A stretch of DNA of 64,000 nt, taken from Diorhabda sublineata. Lineage: Eukaryota; Arthropoda; Insecta; Coleoptera; Chrysomelidae. The stretch covers positions 4,293,653 through 4,357,652 of the forward strand of contig NC_079478.1 of NCBI RefSeq assembly GCF_026230105.1, given 5' to 3'. The notes beneath the pieces were generated by a model that was not told the origin of the DNA, ran no database searches, and worked only from the letters and a program-made list of their open reading frames with translations. The position numbers were made by a program, and so were the translations under genes. Positions 46,141-56,845 of this stretch are shown here, in pieces. The first letter of the stretch is position 1, and every line of letters starts with the position of its first letter.

Positions 46141-47146
46141 TATGTTTCAAGTTTGAAGACGCCGCGTTGTTTGGCAGTCATTAATAGCCTAAATTTGTAA
46201 ACATGGAAAAAATTGGTCATCGTTTTAGGATACAATACTTTTATTTGAAGGACATTAGCCCATTAAAATTTGAACTGGATTCTACTCTGGGTGAGACTGC
46301 TTCTTCGTTATTAAGAGTAAAATATTGGGTAGCAGAGTTTAAACGATGCGAAGACCAAAAGAGGTGACGCCTCCAGAAATGTTGAAGAAAATCCACCAAG
46401 CGGTACTGAATGATCGTCGACTGAAAGTGCACGAGCTAGCATACATAACAGGTAGTTGAAAATTTGGAACTAAGAAAGCTGTGCGTAAGATAGTCCCGCG
46501 TTTGTTCACAACGGAACAAAAACAGCGTCATAAGATGTTTCCATGGAGTGTTTTGCAACATTTCGCTGAAATAACGCGGAATTTTTGCACCGTTTCATAA
46601 CCATGGATGAAACTTGGGTCCATCACTTCACACCCGATACAAAATAACAATCAAAGCATTGGTTTAAAAAAGGGAGAACCGGCTCCAAAGGTAAAGACAG
46701 TTCCATCTGTAGGCAAAGTCATGGCGTGGTTTTTTGGGATGTACGTGGAAATAATGTTCATTGACAAAGTTTGGTAACGTTTGAGTGAAGAAATCAAACA
46801 AAAACAGCCGCGTTTGGCTACGAAGAAAGTGTTGTTTCAACAAGAAAATGCACCAGCTCACACATCCGTTATTCCAATGCCTAAAATGAATAAATTAAAG
46901 TTTGAATAGCTACCTCATGTACCCTATTCGCCAGATTTAGTCCCCTCGGATTATTTTCTGTTCCAAGACTAATGGCTATTTTGAGGAGCTTGACGATTCT
47001 TATTATAAAAAGGGTATCGAATTCATTCAACATCGCTGGAAAAATGTATGGAGCTAAAAGGAGATTACGTTGTTAAATAAACAAATTTTTTCCAAAATTT
47101 TTGTGTTTTCTTTGTTGGGCCAGGTCCTAATGGGACCATCCTCGTA
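46141..47146 (+). pseudogene. mariner transposase pseudogene (fourth family, copy 3)
   Basis: Same family as the copies at 27545 and 39659. It lacks its left terminus but has a clear right one, GGGACCATCCTCGTA at 47132-47146, the reverse complement of the left end. Order of readable blocks: VKYWVAEFKR, KEVTPPEMLKKIHQAVLNDR, RRLKVHELAYI, ENLELRKLCVR-like wording, FITMDETWVHHFTP near 46598-46635 (first catalytic Asp), VPSVGKVMAWFFGMYVEIMF, KKVLFQQENAPAHTSV near 46830 (the second catalytic residue is Glu here, QQEN instead of QQDN), YSPDLVPSDYFLFQD near 46927-46965 (third Asp), and KKGIEFIQHRWKNVW. Multiple stops and shifts. It is nearly full length and best shows the gene's extent. Confidence 0.85.
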
Positions 47147-47284
47147 TTAAGATTCTATCCGAAAATGCTAGGATACAATGTAATACAGATTAATTCATTT
47201 TTATTAATAATGAAAACTAATCGTTATGTTAACATTGAATTAAATGAAGTAGTGAATATGTAGACAAAAATATATTAACGATAC

Positions 47285-47530
47285 ACAAAAATTGTTTATC
47301 TGAAATCACAGATAAAGATAAAATGGAATGAGCACATTGACCGCATGACGGAAGAACGAATTGTGAAAATATCAAGGGACAAATCACCAGCAGGACAAAG
47401 AAGTATTGGAAGACCTAGGAAAAGATGGAGTGACAACCTCCTAGGTGACTGAGCAGAGGCAATGACGTGAAGAAAAACAGGCAATGATGCCTATACATAG
47501 CAGGAAGAAGAAGAAGAGGAAATCACAGCT
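47285..47530 (+). pseudogene. non-LTR retrotransposon C-terminus with AAG-rich tail
   Basis: The plus strand reads IKWNEHIDRMTEERIVKISR, then PAGQRSIGRPRKRWSDNLLG and a stop. This is the end of an RT ORF with the usual H..RM......GRPRKRW.DN signature. It is followed by a GAAGAAGAAGAAGAGG simple-repeat tail near 47500-47520, which marks the 3' terminus of the insertion. Confidence 0.7.
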
Positions 47531-47539
47531 GATCTACAG

Positions 47540-47738
47540 AGTGTTTAACAAAACCGTCTCTATGATAGGTACAAAAACTGAAATAGTTATTTGTATGCCA
47601 AAGAATGAAAGTGCTACTTTGTTGGACGAGTCTGAAAATTGCGAGACGAGCGATGCGAGGCGAGCAACAGACGATTCCAACAAAGTAGTATTTCAGCCGC
47701 GGCATACACAACATTTTTTAAACGACTCATAAGAATGT
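47540..47738. mobile_element. foldback element with GCGAG-rich loop
   Basis: GCTACTTTGTTGGA (47611-47624) pairs with TCCAACAAAGTAGTA (47677-47691), and TGTATGCC (47592) pairs with GGCATACA (47701-47708). The outer ends GTGTTTAACAAAAC and TTTTTTAAACGACTC also resemble inverted copies. The loop has GCGAGACGAGCGATGCGAGG. The 82-codon plus-strand frame across it is therefore not credible as a gene. Confidence 0.65.
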
Positions 47739-48161
47739 AACAAGAATTCTATTACATTTTCTCTGATTAAAGTTTTTGATTTTTTTGTATGTACCCTTTG
47801 TTATATTTCTTCAGGAAATTGATGAGTTTTGTATATTTGTAGATGTGTAATCTTATTTTATTGCGAGAGTACTTTTAATCATCGAGAATGTAGACCATAA
47901 AGTAGAACTTTTCCAGATTTTAGATTTTTCTGAAAAATAAGCGAGCACTATGTTTTCCGTTGGGTTTTCCACCTTTTTCTGGTGACACCACTTCATAAAG
48001 AGCTCGTACTGCTACTCGCATTGCTTTCTTCGGTGAGATCAGGTGGCGTGGATTCGAGTAACTCTTCATAGCTGATGTTTTTTTTTCATCATCATTATTT
48101 GTTAATCATTAATTTAGACAAAACTTCGGATAAAACAAACAATTTCAGAAAATTAAAAATT
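47739..48161. other. AT-rich spacer, nothing recognised
   Basis: No supported feature. Confidence 0.4.
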
Positions 48162-48360
48162 TAAGGTTATACAAAATCATCGAAGTGAGACTGTCGACTG
48201 TCAACTGTCAACATTGAAGTGGCTAGAGTCACATTCAATTAAGTTAAAGTTGTCTACTCCAGAGCGTCCCGAAAGTGTTTTGCAGTACGGAAATGTCACT
48301 TTCACTACATGGAACACTCCAAACGCAACTTTCAGATGGCGTCGTCTAACAAATTCTTTG
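48162..48360. repeat. dispersed repeat with TGTCAAC iterations, copy 1
   Basis: Shared with 56846-57065: AAGGTTAT(A/G)CAAAATC, iterated CTGTCAACTGTCAAC, ATTGAAGTGGCTAGAGTCAC, GTTGTCTACTCCAGAGCGTC, CCGAAAGTGTTTTGCAGTAC, CATGGAACACTC and GGCGTCGTCTAA. No ORF. It is probably a short non-autonomous element. Confidence 0.85.
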
Positions 48361-48998
48361 CTTGGTGAACAATTTTCATAACACCATCCGTGTTAAAGAT
48401 TAAGGGACTTGAAGTAATACACATTTTGCTATGATTTTGCCGAAACAACTGAAAGTTTATACGAATATATTCTGAAAGCTGATACTCCTACTTGTTTTCA
48501 TATGTTACTCTCATGTAAGAACACGTGTCGTATCAAGTAATATTGAGCACAACTTTGTTAAGTTTAGATTTAATAATCAAAATTACGAGTGAAGTAAGAA
48601 ATCAATCGAAAAGGTACTCTTGATAAAACTCGATAGTGTATAACATTTTTGATATATTTTGATTGGATTATTATGAAATATGAATATTATGAAAGATGTT
48701 TATAAAGTAGTCAGTTTTCATTTGAGAAAATACAAATTGCTTAACTTTCCTCAACAATTCGTTCTTTGTTTAGTGAAAACGCAGTACGTTTTTGTAACAA
48801 ATAGTAAAGATTAAAGATAAATATGAAAGTCGTGTATTGTTAAGAAATTGATTTCAGCTGTCGAATTTCCACAACAAGTCTCAACAAACATTAAACAATA
48901 ATATATTACTTATTCTTTAAAATATCCTTTTGCAATTTCGTTTATTTTGTAAATGTATCTTTATCGTTTCTATAGGTAGTATACATAAATATTTTCAG
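48361..48998. other. AT-rich spacer ending in an acceptor-like site
   Basis: No supported gene. TAAATATTTTCAG at 48986-48998 is a good 3' splice site for the exon that follows. Confidence 0.4.
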
Positions 48999-49177
48999 AC
49001 GTTTTTCACAAAAGATACCGAGCCCCACGTTTCAAACGACTTTGTATTGGAATTGCGACAAGCCCGCGAAACATTTCACAGAAACTCATTGTTACTTTCA
49101 AAGGAGCAGCTCAACAATAACCACAACACAAAAGAATACAACTGCCTAATCTTGATGTTCGATCGAAGATTCGATAG
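48999..49177 (+). CDS. candidate internal exon of an unknown gene
   Basis: This 179-bp block is flanked by a good acceptor (ATTTTCAG) and an acceptable donor (GATAG|GTACTA), and is markedly GC-richer than its surroundings. In phase 0 it is open throughout: TFFTKDTEPHVSNDFVLELR, QARETFHRNSLLLSKEQLNN, NHNTKEYNCLILMFDRRFDR. The residues are polar and amphipathic, as in real protein. A second phase is open for most of the block (FSQKIPSPTFQTTLYWNCDK) but hits a stop near the end, so phase 0 is preferred. I do not recognise the family. It cannot directly follow the 38768-38826 exon, whose phase differs. Confidence 0.35.
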
Positions 49178-49479
49178 GTACTAATTCTACGTGTTTCTAA
49201 GAGGACGTCGAACGTTTTATCTATTGTATTTAATAATCCTCCATTGAAATAAAAAGAAGGGTATATTTATTCGATGTAATAAATTATTATTGTTTTAATG
49301 TCTGAGGAACATCATTAAGAAGAACAATGGAATATACTATTTGATTTTTATTTCAAAATGGGTGTAAAAAATACGTTTAAATGTTATAATTAAACAAAAT
49401 TGAATTCTGTCCACCAACAGTTTACGTAATAGCCATTTATAACATAGAATCCTAGTTGAAATGAAAGATTTTTTTGGAA
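49178..49479. other. AT-rich spacer (intron if the exon is real)
   Basis: No supported feature. Confidence 0.4.
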
Positions 49480-49800
49480 ACTAAGTTACCAAGAGATATA
49501 TACAGATGCCTCTAAATCGATCGTAGAGAATTATTCGCCTTACATATATCAAATCCGAACACATATAAACAAAAGTAGCCACCAAAACAGTTTCATCATT
49601 ATCATAAACTCCCCCAGTTTTCTACACTCTATACAAACCATTTATTCAAAATACCCTTTGGTTTATAACATTAAAAAACCCTTTACATTGCCAAAGAACG
49701 AGACAATCTCATCTTTCGATTGGTCCCATCCCATATTGGTATTCGTGGAAATGAAGAAGCAGACATATGCCCCTACAATTGAAAGTACCGTGTTGACGTT
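49480..49800 (+). pseudogene. Jockey-like RNase H domain fragment
   Basis: IYTDASKSIVENYSPYIYQ near 49497-49555 is the start of an RNase H domain with its first Asp (YTD.SK). NSPSFLHSIQ and YNIKKPF follow. Near 49715, after a frame change, RLVPSHIGIRGNEEADI gives the WVPSHIGI.GNE.AD motif, including the late catalytic Asp. The 89-codon plus-strand frame at 49658-49927 uses the wrong frame across this motif. Confidence 0.75.
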
Positions 49801-49917
49801 GGAAGTGATTAGTACGGATTTTAAGTGCGTTTTGAATAAAAAAAAAACATTTCCAGAGGACGGAAAGTGTGTCAAATGGGACCCCTTTTTCAATAACAGA
49901 CAATATCAATTGTTTAA

Positions 49918-50170
49918 CATGAAGTGATAAATCGACAATAATAGGCAAAGTTAATTGAAAATATCTGACAAAAGTAGACGCCAATTCATATTCAAGATTT
50001 GATGTGATTCGACCTCAATCGACGTCAATAGACATCAGAAGACATCTAACAACATGAAGTGACAATCGGCTTCGATGGATGTTAACCGACAATGTCTGAC
50101 AAAAGTAGACACGAATTCACCTGTATATATAAGAATTGATTCGACCTCAAAGAGTCATCAGATAATTCGT
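49918..50170. repeat. imperfect tandem repeat, about 130-bp unit, two copies
   Basis: ACATGAAGTGA (49918 and 50052), TCTGACAAAAGTAGAC (49974 and 50095) and GATTCGACCTCAA (50006 and 50138) recur in the same order with spacings of 134, 121 and 132. A local GACATC/GACGTC iteration (50022-50050) is present in copy 1. Confidence 0.7.
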
Positions 50171-50690
50171 CACAGCCCAAAGTTTAAAGTACCACATTGG
50201 TAGAAAAAGCTCCAAACTAACACAAAAAATACAAAGAACTGGAATGAGATCTTCCGGAAAATTAAGAACAAGGTCTGATTACACCACGAAACATACAATA
50301 TTAAATACAAAACCTGCAACAAGGAGAGTAAGGAGAGGATTATAAAAAGGACATTAGAATCTAAAACAATAAGAGCGAAAAATAGAGGAAAAGCAAAAAC
50401 GACGTGAATTGACGGAATCAATAAGGCGAGTGAGAACATAGAGAAGAAACTACATGAAGTACTACCTACCACAAACAAAGAATCGAAAGAAAAAGAAAAA
50501 AATTGCAAGAAAGATACGATGTATAGAGAAACTCAATCCAACGTCTTACACCTGCATTCATCTTTCAAAATGATGCATTTCTACCACCTCTCATCACATC
50601 CGATGATGTTGTGTGTCTGTTGCTTATTCTCTTCTTGAGCTAATAGAGTTGTCACAATATCCCTTTCTTTTCATTAAGTTAGTGACATGA
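50171..50690. other. purine-rich spacer, nothing recognised
   Basis: A-rich plus strand (50180-50520) explains the hydrophobic minus-strand frame of 112 codons, which I do not call. Confidence 0.4.
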
Positions 50691-50962
50691 AGTTTACTCT
50701 TTTTTTGTTTCAATATTCTCGTTGTTGGATATGTATTTATGGGAGCCTCTTGAAGAAGCCAATTCTTTGACAACTTATTACGAAAAATAGATCCGCATAC
50801 ACTTTAATATCACCACAGTTGGTCTTGGTTGAAGTGATCCATGATGTAACCCATTTGATGTTGTAGTAGGTCTCAAACTCTTTTTCCTGGTGGTCTAGCC
50901 CATGATTTCTTGAATCTTTTTCTGGTTCAAACTCTACCAAGATCTAAGCTACCAAGGAGCAT
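50691..50962. repeat. dispersed repeat, copy 1 (pairs with 54703-55002)
   Basis: Shared with the second copy in the same orientation: AGTTTACTCTTTTTTT, ATTCTCGTTGTTGGATATGT, TTATTACGAAAAAT, GATGTTGTAGTAGGTCTCAA, CCATGATTT and CAAACTCTACCAAGA. Both copies have a short minus-strand frame that begins MVEF.PE.DS.NHGL.HQ and continues FETYYNIK. In the second copy this segment sits between pieces of a non-LTR RT, so it is probably element-derived. Confidence 0.85.
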
Positions 50963-52439
50963 CCACTTCATGATGCTCTGCTCAATATGACGAGATGAGA
51001 AGGACTCTGATGAGATTGAACTTGGTCTTCAGTTCTAAATTTAAAACTCTAATTTTTAGTATCGATCTCTATAACTTGGATAAACTATTCATAATACTTA
51101 AATCCGTAAACACTGTTAATATTCCCGAATTTAGGAAATCGAATTGATTTAACAACATTTTAAAGATAAATAAGCTTCATAAATTTTCGATGACCAGTTT
51201 AACAGATATCACAGAAATGGTAAAGGTTGAATGGAATATTGAAATGGGTTTTTTTAAATCTGATATGTTAACGTCTACAACATAAATTTTTGAATGGAGT
51301 CAATTTGTTTTATTTCAACCACAAACACTTGTACAATCAAAGTGTTGAATCTAAAAACGAACCAGCATCAGTATCAACGATAAATAATCACTTTCTGAAA
51401 CTAATAATGGTAATAATAAATTTATTTTCCACTTCGACCTTACAAAAGAATCGCTATTGTGGTTTTGTAATAGTTACCCAGTCAAAGCAAAGAAAATAAC
51501 TTCGTTGCAATCTTAATAAACAGGAAATCCATCTTATAAAGTAATTTATGTTTTATTTCGTATGCATCACAGCAGTTACTTCAAACAGTATGCAATGTCT
51601 TATCTAGGTCAATTTTATTCAAGTATAGAGGATATACGAGGACGGTTTGAAAGACTTTTTAATAAACAAGTTACTTATTTCACTGCATTTTAACTGTACA
51701 GATTAGTCTTACTCCTAAAAAATCTTCCTGAAGTTTCGCAATACAAGCTTTTTCATACAGAATGCAGAGCGCGAAATTTTGAATTTAGAGCAAGCTTTTG
51801 ATATGCATTAAGCAATCTCTTCAAGCACCTTGCTAATAGTTTTATCATATGTAACCCTCAACGCAAAAAATTGCACACAATTTGCTTTTCTCCATATTCA
51901 ACTAGCATCTATCTGTTAAATTTAATAAAATTTTGATATATGATGTCGGAAACATGTTGAATATTAACTATTTAATCACTGTAGTGTTATCAACCTTTGA
52001 TATTCGTGATAATTTGTCCATTAAAACTAAATCATAGTAATAACAAAGAAGATGTGATTGAAATATAATTATTCAATACAAAATTGACAAAAAACGTTCC
52101 ATGAAATGATTCAGTGTATCACTCAAATTAATTTGAAACATATCATTCGAACAACGAGCGGTATTGATATAGAGAAACGCAAAAAACATTTTTTTGTGGT
52201 TTCCATATTAATTGTTGAATACGAAATAAAAGCACCAATGGCAATTTTCATAAAAGTCCCATTATTCCACAGATAAAAATTACAAAACACCAACGTGCAC
52301 AATGTCTGTTCACTACGTTAAACGAGCAAGTTTATTAGCATTTGGAAAACTCCTAGTCGAACAACTCCCAACCATGAAACACCAACCACATTAAACAGTG
52401 GCGTAACATGAAATAATTAATATAAATTCTATTTATCAA
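50963..52439. other. AT-rich spacer, nothing recognised
   Basis: No supported gene or repeat. The short piece ATACGAGGACGGTTTGAAAG at 51630-51650 resembles a mariner terminus of the fourth family and may be an orphan end. Confidence 0.35.
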
Positions 52440-52770
52440 GTCAATTCATCGCTACGATAATTTATTGCGAGACAATCTATTGCAACGACAATTATCGCAA
52501 CAGAAATTAATTACAGAGCAAATATTATTGTCTTCTGTATTGAAAAGCTTAGAGCCAGATCTTCATTCGAGCTCAATATTGAAGAACAGATCCAACGTTG
52601 TGGAATATAAAAGCACTAGGTTGATGAAGCTCAATTTTCCAAGAACTTGACATTTCTTGCAGCCTTGGTTGCGATGAATTATCGTTGCCATGAATTGTCA
52701 CTAGAATGAATTGTCGGTGATACGCCAGCGTGCGATAAAATGACGTGCGAATTGTCGCAAATTATTTATT
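52440..52770. mobile_element. short element with inverted, subterminally repeated GCGATAATT/GACAATT motifs
   Basis: The left 60 bases contain TCATCGCTACGATAATTTAT, TTGCGAGACAATCTATTGC and CGACAATTATCGCAAC. The right 110 bases contain the inverse set GGTTGCGATGAATTATCGTT, GCCATGAATTGTC, GAATGAATTGTCGG, GTGCGATAAAATGACG and GAATTGTCGCAAATTATT. The middle (52500-52660) is not repetitive and holds a short 61-codon frame that I do not call. The arrangement of short motifs repeated near both ends in opposite orientation is typical of non-autonomous DNA elements with subterminal transposase-binding sites. Confidence 0.6.
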
Positions 52771-54489
52771 ATACCTCGTAGCCATCCCTTTATTGAAACA
52801 TTGTTTTGAATGAATATGAAGATCGATGTAACTTTTAAATAAGGGTATGAAATATTTTGATTTCATACATTTTTACTTATTATATTCTCAGTATACTGAT
52901 TCTATGCTCCATCCAAACCTAATCTATTACTAGAAACAGAACTGTCCTTCAACAAGCTCATGATGAACTTGAACTCGAACCATCTTGATCGTTACCTCTT
53001 CCGCGAGGTAGTAGTGTTGATCAATAGTTTGATTTTCAGTTGAAGATATCTTGTGTAATGATAAAAATATCCAATTATAATTACTTTGAACTTTGATTTG
53101 ATCGAATGAGCTGTTCAATATCATATATTGGTTAGGATTCGTTTCAGGATTATCAGTAACTAGAAAGTCATAATTTTTACAAACTATTGTCTTCTTAAAT
53201 GAGTCATCCAATCAGTACATTGTTGCGTGCTTTTATTGTTCTAATGTGAGCATTTTAGATACCAATTTGTCTAACGAATTTCATATATTCAGTTTCAGCA
53301 ATCATATGAATATTTATCCTATTGTCATCTGGCTTTTACGTGAAATTCTACAAAATTAAAGAATTAACGTTTGAATAATAGAAATTCTACTTGGTAGTTC
53401 AGAAAAATAGTTGAAACCCATTCCGTTTTAAACATTTTAGAATGTTCCAAGACGGATGGATTGATAACCAAAAGCAGTATTCGAAGGAGAAACTTTTTAT
53501 CACACCTCATACATCAGTTTTAGTTTAAATAAACACGAACATCTGTTATGAGTCGATTGAATCTGTCGTTTTAAAATTGTTATGTTTTATACTGCTCTAA
53601 TGCAAAAAGGAAACGACTAAATTTCCATCGATCCGCCAGTGTCGTATTTTTTCCAACCAGAATTAACCAAAAGCAACCGCGCCACAGCTGTAAGTTATTA
53701 CCTCGACTAATGTGTTTTTTGAATTGTAAGACCATCACGGTAACTCATACTTCTCGGATGAATGCACTCAATCATAGGGCCAATAACTATATACGAAGGC
53801 AGACCATGACTCATTCCTTTTGCTTACGTTCGAACCATCGATGAAAATACCACAAATATGCATGACTGGCTATAATTTGATGAAGAACGAAATATTTCGG
53901 CAGACAAGGTACTTTTTCTTTACACCGGACATACTCATTATTAAACAGTTTGAGTTGAAAAGTTCGCTACTCTTAAATATATCAGATTTCAGTGTAAATT
54001 AGATGAGATTGATCGATATTGACAGGACAAGAAGCTCTAATTATCTCAACACATATAGTTAGAAAAAAGTTTATACTGATGCCGATGACTTAAAATTACC
54101 GAAAATTTAATAAACATGTTTTTCATTGGAAATGTAAAATTCTAAGCTATGTGTCAACGTATCCGAGCATCCGTACAAATATTATGTTCCTATGTTCCAA
54201 ATAACTTTGAAATCTAGTATCTACAATTTGAGTTTTAAGTAGGATGATTATCTCGGAAATTGTATGCAAGATTTCCATAAATTATGTTTGGTAATTGTTC
54301 TATAATATAACAAAAACTATAGTGGCGTTTGCAAACATACCGTTTTTATGGAAATATAATGAACGTTTTCATGCGAACAATTTAGGTGTATACTTCAAAA
54401 CGCGCTTTCTAATTATGTTTCAATTCCTGACATTGACAAGATCTTTTCATACCTATGCGTTAAAACTTCTGAGCGACCTCTGAGAGGCA
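52771..54489. other. spacer with an unassigned minus-strand frame
   Basis: A 93-codon minus-strand frame at 52930-53211 (MDDSFKKTIVCKNYDFLVTD, later LAEEVTIKMVRVQVHHELVE) has a polar, protein-like composition but no convincing splice sites or known motif. The rest is AT-rich. Confidence 0.25.
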
Positions 54490-54702
54490 TAGCGTTGCCA
54501 TGAACTTTTCTAACATATCTCTCTTAAGCTATCAAGTCTATGATCTATGAGTCGAATTGTTCTCTTCTGTATTGACTCGAGCATCTTTAGGGTATGCTCA
54601 GGAGCCGAGCTCCAAGTGTGCGAGCAATATTCCAAAGATGAAAGATCAGAGCCTTGTAGAGGATTAGAAGCTGTTGCGGAGTATATAGTTTTTGTAAAGC
54701 TG
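54490..54702 (-). pseudogene. non-LTR reverse transcriptase, post-RT fragment
   Basis: The minus strand reads YTPQQLLILYKALI, then after a frame change SSLEYCSHTWSSAPEHTLKM, LESIQKRTIRLIDHRLDSL. These are the FTP.QLL.LYKA..RP..EYCSH.W and LD.IQKRA.RLI blocks that follow the RT domain in several insect non-LTR families. Broken by the frame change and a stop soon after LREI. Confidence 0.7.
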
Positions 54703-55002
54703 AAGTTTACTCTTTTTTTATTTCGATATTCTCGTTGTTGGATATGTGTTTATCGAGGTCTCTAGAAGAAGCAAATTCTTTGTCAATTTATTACGAAAAA
54801 TGGATCCACATACCCTTTAATATCATCCAAATGAGAAATAGGTAAATAAACTTGGTAATTTCACAGTTAATCTTGGTTGTAGTGATCCATGATTTAACCT
54901 GTTTGATGTTGTAGTAGGTCTCAAACTCCTGATGGTGTAGTCCATGATTTATTGAATCTTCTTCTGGTACAAACTCTACCAAGACCTAAGCTATCAAGGA
55001 GA
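54703..55002. repeat. dispersed repeat, copy 2 (pairs with 50691-50962)
   Basis: See copy 1. It lies between two non-LTR RT fragments on the minus strand. It carries a roughly 30-base AT-rich insertion near 54825-54855 relative to copy 1. Confidence 0.85.
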
Positions 55003-55115
55003 ATAGACCCAAAGATGGACGATCAGGACCTTGTAGAGGATGTTGCGGAATATATAGTTTTGTGAAGCTGCCTTGGCTAAATCGGCCACGTAACTATGCA
55101 AGGACATATTGCTTC
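55003..55115 (-). pseudogene. second copy of the post-RT fragment
   Basis: The minus strand reads SLHSYVADLAKAASQN, then YIFRNILYKVLIVHLW. This is the LAKAASKKLGFL....FTP..L..LYKA block, shortened. Together with 54490-54702 it shows a partial duplication of the same element region on both sides of the dispersed repeat. Confidence 0.55.
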
Positions 55116-56845
55116 CAAAGAATTTGGTTTTTCTCTTTACCATATTGTCAAAAAAGGCTTGAGATCTATCGAAATCATCAAATGAAAACTCTTAAAGTAA
55201 CCCTTATATGGACGGCAGGTCAATTAATTATTTTAAAGTAATACATACTATCTAGGTATATTTAATAAACAACTAAAGATTTTTTTTGCTTGAAACGGTT
55301 TTCCATACAATGATTTGGATAAATCATTGACGGTACCAATTTGGATGAACTTTTCTGCTACCTATGAATAGAATATAAATTATTGAAAATAGTAGAAGAA
55401 CCAGTTGACCATAGAAACTGTCCATTATAAATGAAACGTTATTAATTGTCTTGAAAGTTGCTGTATATTAAGAAGAAATATTTTAATTAATTCCTATCAA
55501 CCTGCTAATATCTAAAACTCCCATCATCAGTGATGACATTTAACTTTATTAGGATATTAAACATCTGGCTGTAAAGGGCAAAATCTTGAAGTGAAAAGCA
55601 ATTTCCCGTTCCAGGAGTTTATAATTAATAAAAACAAGCCACAATATAAGACATTTGTAGTATTTTGTGAGTTCTCCTTCGGATTTATTGATAAAGTAGG
55701 CAACTACCCACTCGGTGCTTCCAATAAAACGTAGTTAATTTCCGTTGTGGCTTCGAAATTGCATTTCGTTCGATCGATCTTGAAAAAGCACTCAAACTTT
55801 GGTCGCTTCGAGCAATTTTTCTCTTGGGAAATCGAGAATTGATATCGAATGGATTGTTTTCAATCTTTATATCAGATGGAATTTTTTTTAATTATAGAAT
55901 ATCAAGATGAAACCTCACTTTTTAATTATCAATTGTGGTTGTTAATACTATATTTTCTCCAATTTGTTTTTTGATTTGTTTACTTGGTATCTCAAAACAA
56001 ATGAATTCTGTTCATATAAAATCTGTCATTTTATCGATATGTCTGTTCATCTGGTTCATGCCGCCGATTTTAACAGTCCTTTAATCGTTATTTGTGGCCA
56101 AATCACTAGCCCTTGCAAGGGAATCTATTTGAAGAAAGTTGTCTGAAGAGCCACGGAAAAATCCTTGCTCCATTTCTACCACGAAATCAACTCTTTGTCG
56201 TCAAATAGCGAGAAGTCATTCTAGTCAGTGGCATTTTGTCATAAACAGGAAAAACATGTATTTTATAAGAAAAACTTTCCTAAAAAATTATCCATGAGTT
56301 CTAAATAACGTTGTTTTAAATGCTGTTCGCTGATTTGTGTCACCAATAATAGTCAGACATCATATTCGTATCCCATAAAACTTTCTAAATTTTCTGGAAG
56401 TCTGTCCGGATGACTATGAAAGAGTTGCCTATTATACTATCTGAAAGATTAGAAATTATTAATTTAGTTAAGTTTTTCAAGGTCGTTAAAAATTTTAAGC
56501 ACCACATCGCGAAAAAAATTATAAATTCCACCTATGTGCGATCAATAACCATTCGCTGATTATTAGTGAGCTCATATAAATATTAACTTGCTCAGTTTTA
56601 TTTGATATGAAAAAAATTGAATTGTTTTTGGAATGATCATGCGTGGTTCTTCCAAATAGTCGGTATGTCAAATTTAATGGCTCTTCTTTCACCACTTTTC
56701 CACTAATCTTGAATATTCCACAATCAAAACTTTTTTTATCCAAGAGTATCCAAGAATTTGTTGATTTATTCATATTTATGGTGGAGAATAGTATTCTGTT
56801 AGCAATTTGAGTATTGTTTGTTATTGGGTCATCTATATAAGCTTT
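55116..56845. other. AT-rich spacer with an unassigned minus-strand frame
   Basis: A 118-codon minus-strand frame at 56519-56875 (MTVSLILHNLKAYIDDPITN, later VVKEEPLNLTYRLFGRTTHD) overlaps the start of the next repeat and has no recognisable motif. Otherwise nothing is supported. Confidence 0.3.

Noticed and set aside
47484..47732. 82-codon plus-strand ORF with acidic tail
   Set aside because: It begins in the simple-repeat tail of a retrotransposon and crosses a foldback hairpin.
49658..49984. Overlapping ORFs of 89, 76 and 91 codons as host genes
   Set aside because: The RNase H motif SHIGIRGNEEAD is in a different frame, so these frames are by-products of a decayed element.
52995..53020. 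let-7-like microRNA (GAGGTAGTAGTGTT)
   Set aside because: The match to the let-7 seed region breaks after ten bases and no hairpin partner is evident.
52930..53211. 93-codon minus-strand ORF as a short gene
   Set aside because: The composition is plausible but there is no known motif, splice context or partner, so it is left as unassigned.
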